Source of the DNA: Curtobacterium sp. MCBD17_035
GTDB lineage: Bacteria; Actinomycetota; Actinomycetes; Actinomycetales; Microbacteriaceae
Assembly (NCBI RefSeq): GCF_003234815.2
Contig: NZ_CP126279.1
Location: 744,001-808,000 of the forward strand
Length of the DNA stretch: 64,000 nucleotides
Reading direction: 5' to 3'
In this document: positions 26,084 through 34,859 of the stretch, one piece after another
How positions within the stretch are numbered: position 1 is the stretch's first letter
Layout of the letters: each line of letters begins with the position of its first letter
Program-made: the position numbers and the translations under genes
The notes under the pieces: generated by a model
Databases searched by the model: none
The model's input: the letters and a program-made list of their open reading frames with translations, nothing else
Told to the model about the DNA's origin: nothing

Positions 26084-27829
26084 TCAGCGCGCCGCGACCG
26101 GGGTCGATCCGAGCGGGACGACGACGCCGTGCGCGACGCGGAGTTCCTCGAGCGTCGCGGCGATCTCCTCGTCGCGCTCGTCGGAGGTCCACTGCAGCGC
26201 CGTCGCGAGGACGTCGGCGAGCTCGGTGAGGAGCTCGATCGTCACGCCGCCGACGAACGCCAGGTTCGTCCGGCGGAGCACGACGTCGGACAGGTGCACG
26301 GCGTGCTCCCGCTCGGCGAAGAACGCCACCTCGGCGGTGGTCAGCTCGGGGTCGGTCTCGAGCGGCACGACGGGCTGGTCGAGGAGCACGTCGATGACCT
26401 CGGTCGCCCGGGTGCCGTACCGGGTGAGGAGCCGGTCCACGGCTGCGGGGTCGAGCCCGTCGCGGTGCGTCTGCACCCACAGGGCGCGGTCGCTGTCGGT
26501 CGTCGGGAAGTCCTTGCCGCCGCCGATCGGCATACCCGTCGTGTCGACCTTCCGGCTGACACCGAGGCGGTTCGTCACCTCGGTCGACAGGTGCGCGGAC
26601 AGGGCGCGGAACGTGGTCCACTTGCCGCCGACGAGCGAGAGCACCGTGGCGGACCCGAGGCCGTCGATCGGCGTCTCGACGATGCGGTAGTCACGTGAGA
26701 CGAACCCGGGGGCGGTGTCCTCGTGCCGGGGGAGCGGCCGGATGCCCGAGTAGCGGTAGACGATGTGCTCGCGGTCGAGGGCGATCTGCGGGAACACGTG
26801 CCGGACGAGGTCGAAGAAGTAGTCGACCTCCTCCTCGGTGCACACGGCGGGCTCGGCGGGGTCGGCGTCGATGTCGGTCGTGCCGATGAGCACCCGGCCC
26901 TTGAGCGGGTAGATGAGCACGATGCGGCCGTCGTCGTTCTCGAAGAAGATCTCGCGGCCCTTCGTCGCCGCGAGCAGCTCCGGGTTGTCGACGACGATGT
27001 GGGAGCCCTTCGTGCCGCCCATGTACGCCGTCTCGCCCCCGAACGCCGCGTTCGTCAGGTCGGTCCACGGCCCGGAGGCGTTGACGACGACCGGCGCGGT
27101 GACGACGAACTCGGTCCCAGACTCGACGTCGCGGAGCAGGACGCCGCCGTCGCGCGTGCCGACGGCCTCGACGTAGTTCGCCGAGCGGGCGGTCGCGGCG
27201 CTGCCGTTCCCGGTACCCGCGGCGAGCCCGTCCTTGAGGACGTCGAGCGCCAGGCGCTCGGGCTCGTGCACGGACGCGTCGTAGTAGGTGCCCGTGTACT
27301 TGAGGTCGTGGTTCAGGGCGGGCATGTCCTCGAGCGCGGCCTTCTTCGTGAGGAAGCGGTGCTTCGGCACGGATCCGCCGTCACGCGAGAACGAGTCGTA
27401 GAGCGTCATGCCGATCTTGATGAGGGCAGCGCCACGCTCCTTGGTGGACCGCTGCTTGTGCGTCAGCATCCGCAGCGGGGCGTTCATGATGCCCGAGAAC
27501 GTGGAGAACACCGGCATGGTGGTCTGCAGCGGCTTGACGTAGTGCGGGGCGATCCTGATGAGGCCGTTGCGCTCCTGCACGGACTCGCGGACCAGCCGGA
27601 ACTCGCCGTTCTCGAGGTAGCGGATGCCGCCGTGGATCATGTGGCTCGACGCGGCCGAGGCCCCCGACGCGTAGTCGTTCCGCTCGACGAGCACGACGTC
27701 GACGCCCTGCAGCGCGAGGTCGCGGAAGGTCGCGATGCCGTTGATGCCCCCACCGACGACGAGGACCTGGGCGGTGGGCCGGTCGGTGATGGCCGCGACG
27801 TTCGGTCGCAGCGCGGTCTTCTTCGACAT
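26084..27829 (-). CDS. glpD: Aerobic glycerol-3-phosphate dehydrogenase
   Basis: This 581-residue FAD enzyme oxidises sn-glycerol 3-phosphate to dihydroxyacetone phosphate and passes electrons to the quinone pool at the membrane. The FAD motif is VVGGGINGIATFRDLA near residue 25. ASSHMIHGGIRYLE is the family signature, with RVLIGTTDID and SGIRPLP further on, and a C-terminal helical domain ends the protein. The ATG at 27829 follows a GAGGAGGAAG ribosome site. It is divergent from a SorC-type regulator across two inverted operator copies, so regulation by glycerol or a sugar phosphate is likely. No glycerol kinase or facilitator is present in the window. Confidence 0.95.
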   Translation of the reverse strand: MSKKTALRPNVAAITDRPTAQVLVVGGGINGIATFRDLALQGVDVVLVERNDYASGASAASSHMIHGGIRYLENGEFRLVRESVQERNGLIRIAPHYVKPLQTTMPVFSTFSGIMNAPLRMLTHKQRSTKERGAALIKIGMTLYDSFSRDGGSVPKHRFLTKKAALEDMPALNHDLKYTGTYYDASVHEPERLALDVLKDGLAAGTGNGSAATARSANYVEAVGTRDGGVLLRDVESGTEFVVTAPVVVNASGPWTDLTNAAFGGETAYMGGTKGSHIVVDNPELLAATKGREIFFENDDGRIVLIYPLKGRVLIGTTDIDADPAEPAVCTEEEVDYFFDLVRHVFPQIALDREHIVYRYSGIRPLPRHEDTAPGFVSRDYRIVETPIDGLGSATVLSLVGGKWTTFRALSAHLSTEVTNRLGVSRKVDTTGMPIGGGKDFPTTDSDRALWVQTHRDGLDPAAVDRLLTRYGTRATEVIDVLLDQPVVPLETDPELTTAEVAFFAEREHAVHLSDVVLRRTNLAFVGGVTIELLTELADVLATALQWTSDERDEEIAATLEELRVAHGVVVPLGSTPVAAR

Positions 27830-27916
27830 GTGGTTCGTCTTCCTCCTCAGCGACGCGGCTGGATTCGCCGCGGCGACTCCTCGATGGTGCGCGCCGGTGA
27901 CAGGAGGGGCAACCCG

Positions 27917-27935
27917 CCTGCACGAACGTGCACGG
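27917..27935 (+). promoter_or_regulatory. Operator copy 1 in the glpD/SorC gap
   Basis: CCTGCACGAACGTGCACGG contains the palindrome TGCACG-AA-CGTGCA. It matches the reverse complement of copy 2 at 18 of 19 positions. Centre-to-centre spacing is 84 bp, about eight helical turns. Confidence 0.75.
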
Positions 27936-28000
27936 GGCCTCCAGAGCGGCGACGACCGGTGGCAACGCACGTCCGCTGGGGGCGAGAATGGAGCCAGCGG

Positions 28001-28019
28001 CCGTGCACGTGCGTGCAGG
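28001..28019 (-). promoter_or_regulatory. Operator copy 2 in the glpD/SorC gap
   Basis: On the minus strand this reads CCTGCACGCACGTGCACGG, one base different from copy 1 and in opposite orientation. Each copy faces one of the two divergent genes. Confidence 0.75.
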
Positions 28020-28085
28020 GCGCGCGACCAAGGTGCCGCGCGACGCTGGTGCCGCTGCACGGCACACGAACGCGGAGGACGCACG

Positions 28086-29048
28086 ATGAGCGACGCGGCA
28101 CAGGCGGTGCGGACGCAACAGGCGCTCCGCGCCGCGCACCTGTACTACATGCAGGACCTGACGATGGAGGCCATCGCCGACGAACTCGGGACGTCCCGGT
28201 CGTCCGTCTCGCGGCTGCTCAAGTACGCCCGCGACACCGGGCTCGTCGACATCCAGATCCGGTCCCCGCTCGACCAGGCCGCGGCCCTGAGCCGTGCCCT
28301 GCGCACCCGGTTCGACGTGCACGCGCACGTCGTGCCCGTGCCCGACCACACGAGCGACGTCGACCGGCTCGAACGCGTCGCGCTCTCCGCCGCCCGGATC
28401 CTGACGCAGTACATCGACTCGAACATGGTGATCGGGATCTCGTGGGGCTCGACGGTGAGTGCGATCAGCCGGTACCTCGTGCCGAAGGCGACGCACGGCT
28501 CGACGATCGTGCAGGTGAACGGTGCGGCCAACACACGCACGACCGGCATCGTCTACGCCAGCGAGATCCTCCGCCGCTTCGGCGACGCGTACGGGGCGGT
28601 CGTCCAGCAGTTCCCGGTCCCGGCGTTCTTCGACGACCCGGCGACGAAGGCCGCGCTGTTCCGCGAGCGGAGCCTCCGTCCGGTGCTCGACCTGCACCAG
28701 CGCATGGACCTCGTGCTGTTCGGGGTCGGCTCGCCCCAGGCCCTCGTCCCGAGCCACGTGTACTCGGGCGGGTACCTCGACCCGGCCGACCGCGAGGAGC
28801 TCAAGCGCGACGGCGTCGTCGGCGACGTCACGACGGTGTTCTACCGAGCCGACGGTTCCTGGCGGGACATCGGCCTGAACGCCCGCGCCGGTGCGCCGGA
28901 CCTCGACACCCTGAAGCGCGCGCCGCGGCGGATCTGCGTCGTCGCGGGGCGCTCGAAGGTCACGAGCCTCGAGGGGGCGCTGGCGGCCGGGCTCGTGACG
29001 GACCTCATCGTCGACGAGAGCGCGGGACAGGCGCTGCTCGGCTCCTGA
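28086..29048 (+). CDS. SorC-family sugar-binding transcriptional regulator
   Basis: The product is 320 residues. An N-terminal helix-turn-helix (YYMQDLTMEAIADELGTSRSSVSRLLKYA) precedes a SorC/DeoR sugar-binding domain with VIGISWGSTVSAISR and the phosphosugar-isomerase-like SSV/GVG segments. Such regulators respond to phosphorylated sugars or polyols. Divergence from glpD and the two matching operators suggest glycerol 3-phosphate or a related compound as effector, which is inference. GGAGG precedes the ATG. Confidence 0.9.
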   Translation: MSDAAQAVRTQQALRAAHLYYMQDLTMEAIADELGTSRSSVSRLLKYARDTGLVDIQIRSPLDQAAALSRALRTRFDVHAHVVPVPDHTSDVDRLERVALSAARILTQYIDSNMVIGISWGSTVSAISRYLVPKATHGSTIVQVNGAANTRTTGIVYASEILRRFGDAYGAVVQQFPVPAFFDDPATKAALFRERSLRPVLDLHQRMDLVLFGVGSPQALVPSHVYSGGYLDPADREELKRDGVVGDVTTVFYRADGSWRDIGLNARAGAPDLDTLKRAPRRICVVAGRSKVTSLEGALAAGLVTDLIVDESAGQALLGS

Positions 29049-29185
29049 GCGACGGGGAGGCCGGCCGCCGAAGCCGGGCCACGGGGGACCCGTCGGGGGA
29101 CACGGGCCGGGGGACGAACCCGGACGTGTTCCCAGCTGAGCGGGCGTAGGCATGGCGAGCTGTCCGACCACGCAAGGAGCCCTCC

Positions 29186-30271
29186 ATGGCCGTCCTCGAC
29201 GCTGCCGACGTCCTCACCCAGACCCCGATGCCGTATCCGGCACCGCGCGGGCCGCTCGGCGAGGCGATCCGCGCCGTGCTCACCGAGCGTCCGGACGCCG
29301 ACCGATCCGCGCTCACCGACACCGCCCGCCGCGCGATCGCCGACGCCGAGGACCTCATCCGCGACGACGACGTGCAGAGCAGCCTCTTCGTGCTCCAGGA
29401 GCTCGCGTACGGGGGCATCCAGGGTGTCGACGACCGCTTCGAGTGGGACCCGGACCTCCTCGCGGTGCGTGCCGTGCTCGAGGAGGCGTTCGAGGCCGAG
29501 CTCCGCCGCAGGGTGCCGATGCCCGAGCGACCCGAGCCGACCGCGGACGCCGTCGCGGCGGCCCTGTTCGCGATGACCTCCGCCGACTCGGGGCCGAGCC
29601 TCTCGCGCTACGTCGCGCGGAAGGCCACGCTCGAGCAGGTCCGCGACCTCCTCGTGAACCGGACGGTCTACACGCTCAAGGAGGCCGACCCGCACTCCTG
29701 GGCGATCCCGCGCCTGACCGGCCGCGCCAAGGCCGCGCTCGTCGAGATCCAGTCGGACGAGTACGGCGGGGGCCGGCCGAAGCGCATGCACTCCGCGATC
29801 TTCGCCCGCACCGTCCGTGCCGCCGGACTCGACGACTCCTACGGCGCGTACGTCGACGCCGTGTCGGCGCTGACGCTCGCGACGAACACGATGATGAGCC
29901 TGTTCGGGCAGCACCGTCGGTTGCGCGGTGCGACCGTCGGGCACCTGGCGGCGTACGAGATGACCTCGTCCATCCCCAACAAGCTGTACGGGGACGGTTT
30001 CCGGCGCCTCGGCTTCGACGAGGACGCCACGTGGTACTTCGACGAGCACGTCGAGGCCGACGCGGTCCACGAGCAGATCGCCGGGCGCGACCTCGCGGGC
30101 GGCCTCGTCGAGGCCGAGCCCGCGCTCCTCGACGACGTGCTGTTCGGCGCCGCCGCGTCGCTCACCGTCGACGGCTGGGCCGCCGCCGAACTGCTCGAGG
30201 CGTACCAGGCCGGGCGGTCCTCGCTCCGCGCACCGGTGCAGGTGGCCGCACCGTCCCTCCAGGCCGGATGA
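29186..30271 (+). CDS. Haem-oxygenase-like diiron protein (iron-containing redox enzyme family)
   Basis: This 361-residue protein is mostly helical. Candidate iron ligands are in LVEIQSDEYGGG and YFDEHVEADAVHEQ, the pattern of haem-oxygenase-like diiron oxidases/oxygenases (Pfam group Haem_oxygenas_2). Family relatives use O2 for N-oxygenation, decarboxylation or C-C cleavage in small-molecule biosynthesis. Others are uncharacterised. It is coupled by an ATGA overlap to a GT2 gene, and a CDGSH gene follows, so the three probably act together. Substrate unknown. Confidence 0.8.
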   Translation: MAVLDAADVLTQTPMPYPAPRGPLGEAIRAVLTERPDADRSALTDTARRAIADAEDLIRDDDVQSSLFVLQELAYGGIQGVDDRFEWDPDLLAVRAVLEEAFEAELRRRVPMPERPEPTADAVAAALFAMTSADSGPSLSRYVARKATLEQVRDLLVNRTVYTLKEADPHSWAIPRLTGRAKAALVEIQSDEYGGGRPKRMHSAIFARTVRAAGLDDSYGAYVDAVSALTLATNTMMSLFGQHRRLRGATVGHLAAYEMTSSIPNKLYGDGFRRLGFDEDATWYFDEHVEADAVHEQIAGRDLAGGLVEAEPALLDDVLFGAAASLTVDGWAAAELLEAYQAGRSSLRAPVQVAAPSLQAG

Positions 30272-31287
30272 CCGCACGCGGCGGGGGTCCCCGTCCCGTC
30301 GGCCACGCCGCCGACGGCGGCGCCGAGCGCCTGCCGGCCGAGTACGTCCTGCCGCTCCGGTGGGACGACGACACCGACCCGACGGAACTCGCCGCCTACC
30401 TGGCGCGCCTCGTCGGGGTCGTCGACGTCACCGTCGTCGACGGCTCGTCGACGGTCGCGGTCGAACGGCACCGCGCCGCGTTCCCGCCGGGGGTCCGGCT
30501 GCTGCCGCCACGGGACCGGGCCGGGAGGAACGGCAAGGTCCGCGGGGTCGTCACCGGTGTCGAGACGGCCCGGCACGACGCGGTCGTGGTGGCGGACGAC
30601 GACGTCCGGTACGACGAGCCCGCGCTCGCCCGCGTCGTCGCGCAGCTCGCCGACGCGGAGGTCGTCCGGCCGCAGAACCACTTCGACCCGTCGCCGTGGC
30701 ACGCCCGCTGGGACACCGGCCGCACGCTGCTCAACCGCGCGCTCGGGTCGGACTGGCCCGGGACGCTCGGCGTCCGACGCGGGGTGCTGCTCGCGACGGG
30801 CGGGTACGACGGGGACGTCCTGTTCGAGAACTGCGAGCTCGTCCGGACCGTGCTGGCCGTCGGGGGTCGACAGGTCCGCCTCGACGACTGCTTCGTCGCG
30901 CGCCGACCGCCGACGGTCCGGCACTTCCTGGGGCAGCGTGTGCGCCAGGCGTACGACTCGTGGGCGCAACCGCTCCGGCTCGCCCTGGAACTCGCCGTCC
31001 TGCCCGCGGCGCTGCTCGCCGTGCGTCGACCGCGGCGGCTCGTGGCCGGGGCGATCACCGTGGTCGGGCTCGCCGAACTCGGCCGCCGCCGCGCCGGGGG
31101 GACCGCCGTGTTCCCGCCGACCGCGGCGCTGTGGTCGCCGCTGTGGCTCGCCGAGCGCGCGGTGTGCTCCTGGCTCGCCGTCGTCGCCCGGGCCCGCGGC
31201 GGCGTGCGGTACGCGGGCGAACGGCTCCCGCGCGCGGCCACCCCGTTGCCCCTGCTCGCCGACGCCTCGCCGGTGTCGGCTCCGTGA
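30268..31287 (+). CDS. Family 2 glycosyltransferase, membrane-associated
   Basis: This 339-residue protein has a GT-A fold, with VDVTVVDGSS for nucleotide binding, the DxD-like VVVADDDVRYDE metal site, and VRPQNHFDPSPWHARW. A C-terminal part has two or three hydrophobic stretches (LALELAVLPAALLAVRR and AGAITVVGLAELG). The start overlaps the diiron protein's stop (ATGA), and the CDGSH gene begins 28 nt after its stop. Acceptor and sugar donor are unknown. The pairing with an iron oxidase is unusual. Confidence 0.8.
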   Translation: MTARGGGPRPVGHAADGGAERLPAEYVLPLRWDDDTDPTELAAYLARLVGVVDVTVVDGSSTVAVERHRAAFPPGVRLLPPRDRAGRNGKVRGVVTGVETARHDAVVVADDDVRYDEPALARVVAQLADAEVVRPQNHFDPSPWHARWDTGRTLLNRALGSDWPGTLGVRRGVLLATGGYDGDVLFENCELVRTVLAVGGRQVRLDDCFVARRPPTVRHFLGQRVRQAYDSWAQPLRLALELAVLPAALLAVRRPRRLVAGAITVVGLAELGRRRAGGTAVFPPTAALWSPLWLAERAVCSWLAVVARARGGVRYAGERLPRAATPLPLLADASPVSAP

Positions 31288-31315
31288 CCGACACCCCGAC
31301 GGAGGGACCCCGCCC

Positions 31316-31555
31316 ATGACCCACGACCCCGACATCGAGATCGTCGCGTGCCCCGACGGGCCGCTCCTCGTGCGCGGCGACGTCCGCATCACGAACCCCG
31401 ACGGCGAGGACCTGCCCCGCCGCCGACGCACGGTCGCGCTCTGCCGGTGCGGCAAGTCGATGCTCAAGCCGTACTGCGACGGGACGCACAAGATCATCGG
31501 CTTCCGGACCGAGCCGGAGCTGCCCGCCACGGACGTCGCGGCCGACCCGGTCTGA
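31316..31555 (+). CDS. CDGSH iron-sulfur domain protein
   Basis: This 79-residue protein carries the full motif C-x-C-x2-S-x3-P-x-C-D-G-T-H (CRCGKSMLKPYCDGTH), which binds a redox-active, acid-labile 2Fe-2S cluster through three Cys and one His. GGAGGGA precedes ATG 31316. It is the third gene of the diiron/GT2 operon and could supply electrons to the diiron protein, a role inferred only from position. A strong palindromic terminator follows. Confidence 0.92.
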   Translation: MTHDPDIEIVACPDGPLLVRGDVRITNPDGEDLPRRRRTVALCRCGKSMLKPYCDGTHKIIGFRTEPELPATDVAADPV

Positions 31556-31566
31556 CCGTCACCACG

Positions 31567-31608
31567 ACGACAGCGGGCCCGCGACGATCGTCGCGGGCCC
31601 GCTGTCGT
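31567..31608. terminator. Perfect 42-bp palindrome terminator
   Basis: Arms of 21 bp without mismatch, containing GCGGGCCCGCGACGA, lie between the convergent CDGSH and DUF4383 genes. It is the longest perfect inverted repeat in the window. Confidence 0.75.
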
Positions 31609-31621
31609 GCGTCCGGGCGTG

Positions 31622-32089
31622 TCAGCCCACGGTGCGGATGCGGTCGTCCCGGCGGCTGCGCGAGCGCGGCAGCACGAAGCCGAGCAGGATCATGCCGACG
31701 GCGAGCACGAGGTGCAGCCAGTTGTCGGCCGTGTTGAGCGGCACGAAGTTCGCCCCGCTCGTGTGGTTCGCGGTGAACAGGCCGTAGATCCAGAGGACGG
31801 CGTAGACGATGCCGCCGATGATCATGTACGCGCGCGAAGCACCGGCACCGCGGGCGGCGATGACACCGACGACACCGAAGGCCAGGTGCACGATGTTGTG
31901 GAGCACGGACACCTGGAACAGGCCGAGCAACATCGCCATCGAGCCTGATCCGGCACCGCTCAGCGAGCCGGTCGTGATCCCCGGGATGAACCCGGCGATC
32001 CCGACGACCAGGAAGACGATCCCGACGATCAGCGCGCCCTTCTGGACGGCGGTCGCGGCGTAGGGCGGGTGGGCGGAGGAGTCGGACAT
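31622..32089 (-). CDS. DUF4383 membrane protein
   Basis: This 155-residue protein has four hydrophobic segments. GIVFLVVGIAGFIPG, HNIVHLAFGVVGV and DNWLHLVLAVGMILLG match the DUF4383 family of actinobacterial membrane proteins, which have paired NxxHL-type motifs. Function is unknown. It is followed 16 nt further upstream by the unknown small gene on the same strand. Confidence 0.85.
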   Translation of the reverse strand: MSDSSAHPPYAATAVQKGALIVGIVFLVVGIAGFIPGITTGSLSGAGSGSMAMLLGLFQVSVLHNIVHLAFGVVGVIAARGAGASRAYMIIGGIVYAVLWIYGLFTANHTSGANFVPLNTADNWLHLVLAVGMILLGFVLPRSRSRRDDRIRTVG

Positions 32090-32105
32090 GGGAGTTCCTT
32101 CCTGA

Positions 32106-32432
32106 TCAGCGCGGCATGGCCGGGTTGGTGGGATCGCCGTGTGACGGCGGGTTGATCGGCGGCCCGGAGGTCGCGGGGGTCACGCCGCCCCCGGGCACGC
32201 CGGCCTGGACCTCCGGCAGGTGGTCCGGCACGGAGCCGTGGGGTTCGGCGCCGGCGTCGAGGGCCTCGAGCCGGTGGCGCAGGACCTCGACGACCGGCAG
32301 GCGGTCGCCGTGGGCCCGTTCGTGGTCGAGCAGTGCCTGCAGGTCCGAGCGATCGAGAGCGACGATGCGTTCCCGGAGCGCCCCGAGCGGCACGTGGTCG
32401 AAGTCGGGGATCGCGAGTTCCTCGTTGGTCAT
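32106..32432 (-). CDS. Small actinobacterial protein, LPVVEVL type
   Basis: This 108-residue protein has a conserved-looking core: IPDFDHVPLGALRERI, then LDRSDLQALLDHERAHGDRLPVVEVLRHRLEAL. It resembles short domains of the DUF8129 type found in actinobacteria. I am not sure of that name. The tail is Pro/Gly-rich and probably disordered. It is likely co-transcribed with the DUF4383 gene. Confidence 0.65.
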   Translation of the reverse strand: MTNEELAIPDFDHVPLGALRERIVALDRSDLQALLDHERAHGDRLPVVEVLRHRLEALDAGAEPHGSVPDHLPEVQAGVPGGGVTPATSGPPINPPSHGDPTNPAMPR

Positions 32433-32710
32433 CACTGGTCCTTCCCCTCGACGGCTCGTCGTCGAGTGGCCTGGACGGTACCCGGACCGGACTGCCCGGT
32501 CGCGCAGTGAACGGGGGACAGTCCGGCCGGGAGGCCCGCCACCGGTCGATCCTTCGGTGCACGCCCTTGCGGGGCGCCCGGGACCGAATCCACGAGCACG
32601 AGCAGCGCGTGCAACCGAACGATGTGCTGCTGTGACACGGCCGTTCGAAACGGATGCCTGAATGACCTCGACCCCGCGGGCCGCCGCGGGCACGACCACG
32701 AGGAGTCCCC

Positions 32711-33811
32711 ATGCTGATCGGTGTCCCCACCGAGGTGAAGAACAACGAGTTCCGGGTCGCCGTGACCCCGGCGGGCGTCGCCGAGCTCACCCTGCACGGG
32801 CACCGGGTGCTCGTGCAGGCCGGCGCGGGCGCGGGCAGTGCCTTCGCCGATGACGAGTACGCGGACGCCGGTGCCGAGGTCGTCCCCGACGCCGCCGCCG
32901 TGTGGGGTGCCGCGGACATGGTGCTCAAGGTGAAGGAACCCGTCGCGAGCGAGTACCCGCTCATCCGGCCCGGTCAGGTGCTGTTCACCTACCTGCACCT
33001 CGCGGCGGACCGGGCGCTCACCGAGGCGCTCCGGGCGTCCGGCGCAACGGCGATCGCGTACGAGACGGTGCAGCTGCCCGACCGGTCGCTGCCCCTGCTC
33101 TCGCCGATGTCGGAGATCGCCGGGCGGCTCGCCGCACAGGTGGGCGCGAACCAGCTCATGCGCACCGCGGGCGGTCGTGGCCTGCTGCTCGGCGGCGTGC
33201 CCGGGACCCCGAAGGGCCGCGTCGTCGTCATCGGCGGCGGGGTCGCCGGCGAACACGCGGCGGCGATGGCCCTCGGGCTCGGCGCCGAGGTCACCGTCAT
33301 CGACATCGCGCTCCCGCGCCTCCGTGCCCTCGACGCGCGGTTCGACGGCCGCGTGACCACCCTCCGTTCGAGCAGCTACGCGATCGCCGAGGCCCTGCGT
33401 GACGCGGACCTCGTGATCGGCTCGGTGCTCATCCCCGGGGCCGCCGCGCCGAAGCTCGTGACCGACGCCATGGTCGCGGACATGCGCCCCGGCTCCGTGC
33501 TCGTCGACATCGCGATCGACCAGGGCGGTTGCTTCGAGGGCTCCCGGCCCACCACGCACGACGACCCGACGTTCGCGGTGCACGGCTCGATGTACTACTG
33601 CGTCGCGAACATGCCCGGCGCGGTGCCGCGGACGAGCACGATCTCGCTGACGAACGCGACCCTGCCGTACGCGGTCGCGATCGCCGACGCCGGCTGGGAG
33701 CGGGCGCTCGCCGCGGACCCGTCGCTCGCGAAGGGCCTCAACGTGCACGCCGGCGCCGTCGTCAACGCGGCCGTCGCCGCTGCGCACGGCCTCGAGGTCG
33801 CCACGGCCTGA
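32711..33811 (+). CDS. ald: Alanine dehydrogenase
   Basis: This 366-residue enzyme interconverts L-alanine and pyruvate plus ammonia with NAD(H). Family signatures are IGVPTEVKNNEFRVAVTP at the start with the substrate Arg, KVKEPVASEY with the catalytic Lys, a Rossmann loop VVIGGGVAGEHAA near residue 175, and DIAIDQGGCFEGSRPT. GAGG precedes the ATG. An imperfect palindrome CCGTT-CGA-AACGG at 32641-32653 lies upstream and might be a regulator site. No Lrp/AldR gene is adjacent. Confidence 0.95.
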   Translation: MLIGVPTEVKNNEFRVAVTPAGVAELTLHGHRVLVQAGAGAGSAFADDEYADAGAEVVPDAAAVWGAADMVLKVKEPVASEYPLIRPGQVLFTYLHLAADRALTEALRASGATAIAYETVQLPDRSLPLLSPMSEIAGRLAAQVGANQLMRTAGGRGLLLGGVPGTPKGRVVVIGGGVAGEHAAAMALGLGAEVTVIDIALPRLRALDARFDGRVTTLRSSSYAIAEALRDADLVIGSVLIPGAAAPKLVTDAMVADMRPGSVLVDIAIDQGGCFEGSRPTTHDDPTFAVHGSMYYCVANMPGAVPRTSTISLTNATLPYAVAIADAGWERALAADPSLAKGLNVHAGAVVNAAVAAAHGLEVATA

Positions 33812-33875
33812 CCGCTGGGGCGTGGGTGGTCCGACCCAGCGCGAGCGGTCCCGTACGCTTCGGGGCGGAGGACCC

Positions 33876-34859
33876 ATGCCCGTCGCGCTCAACACCGTCT
33901 TCGTCGACCAGATCGCCCCGATCTCCTCGACCTCGCTCGAGGAGACCTTCCGGATGGTGGCGGAGGACCAGGCCGCCGCGTGCCTCTGCCTCGACCACCC
34001 CACGCCCGAGGAGCTCGGGGACGTCGCCGTGGCGTTCGGGCTGCACGAACTGGCCGTCGAGGACTCCGCCCACGGGCACCAGCGGCCGAAGCTCGAACGC
34101 TACGGGGACACCCTGTTCACGGTGCTGCGTCCCGCCCTCTACGTCGACGCCGACGAGGTCGTCCGGTTCGGTGAGATCCACGCGTTCGTCGGCCCCCGCT
34201 TCTTCGTCGCCGTCGTCAAGGAGGACCCGCGCGGGTCCGTCGCCATCACCACCGCCCTCACCCGCCTGGCGCACAAGTCCGGCCTGGTCGGCGCGGGACC
34301 GCAGGCACAGCTCTGGGCCCTGTTCGACTCCATCGTCGACGGGTACCGTCCCGTGGCCGACGGGCTCGAGGAGGACATCAACCAGATCGAGGACCAGCTG
34401 TTCGCCGGCGTCGCGAACACGTCGCGACGCATCTACGAGCTGTTCGGCGAGGTCGTCGACTTCCAGCGCGCGACCCGGCCGCTCGTCGCCATGCTCGAGG
34501 CGCTGCACCGCGGCGCCGACAAGTACCACATGCCCCTCGAGCTCCAGCGGCGGTTCCGCGACGTGCTCGACCACGTCATCCGGATCACGGACCGCGCCGA
34601 CACGTTCCGTGCGCTGCTCCAGAACGCGCTGACGGTCGACGCCACCCTGGCGGCGCAGAAGCAGAACGACGACACCAAGCGCATCTCGGCGTGGGCCGCG
34701 ATCCTGTTCGCCCCGACGCTCATCGCCGCGATCTACGGCATGAACTTCACGAACATGCCCGAGCTGCACTGGCGGTACGGGTACCCCCTGTCGATCGTCG
34801 CGATGGTCGTGTTCGCGGTCGTCCTGTTCGTCGTGTTCAAGGTCAAGCGGTGGTTCTGA
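33876..34859 (+). CDS. corA: CorA-type magnesium/cobalt transporter
   Basis: This 327-residue protein has a large cytosolic N-terminal domain, a long helix, and two C-terminal membrane helices with the YGMNFTNMPEL signature between them, so the GMN filter is intact. It ends in the basic stretch KVKRWF. CorA forms pentamers that import Mg2+ or Co2+. The start follows GGAGG. The downstream CLC gene overlaps its end by 10 nt, an operon of cation and anion transport. Confidence 0.93.
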   Translation: MPVALNTVFVDQIAPISSTSLEETFRMVAEDQAAACLCLDHPTPEELGDVAVAFGLHELAVEDSAHGHQRPKLERYGDTLFTVLRPALYVDADEVVRFGEIHAFVGPRFFVAVVKEDPRGSVAITTALTRLAHKSGLVGAGPQAQLWALFDSIVDGYRPVADGLEEDINQIEDQLFAGVANTSRRIYELFGEVVDFQRATRPLVAMLEALHRGADKYHMPLELQRRFRDVLDHVIRITDRADTFRALLQNALTVDATLAAQKQNDDTKRISAWAAILFAPTLIAAIYGMNFTNMPELHWRYGYPLSIVAMVVFAVVLFVVFKVKRWF

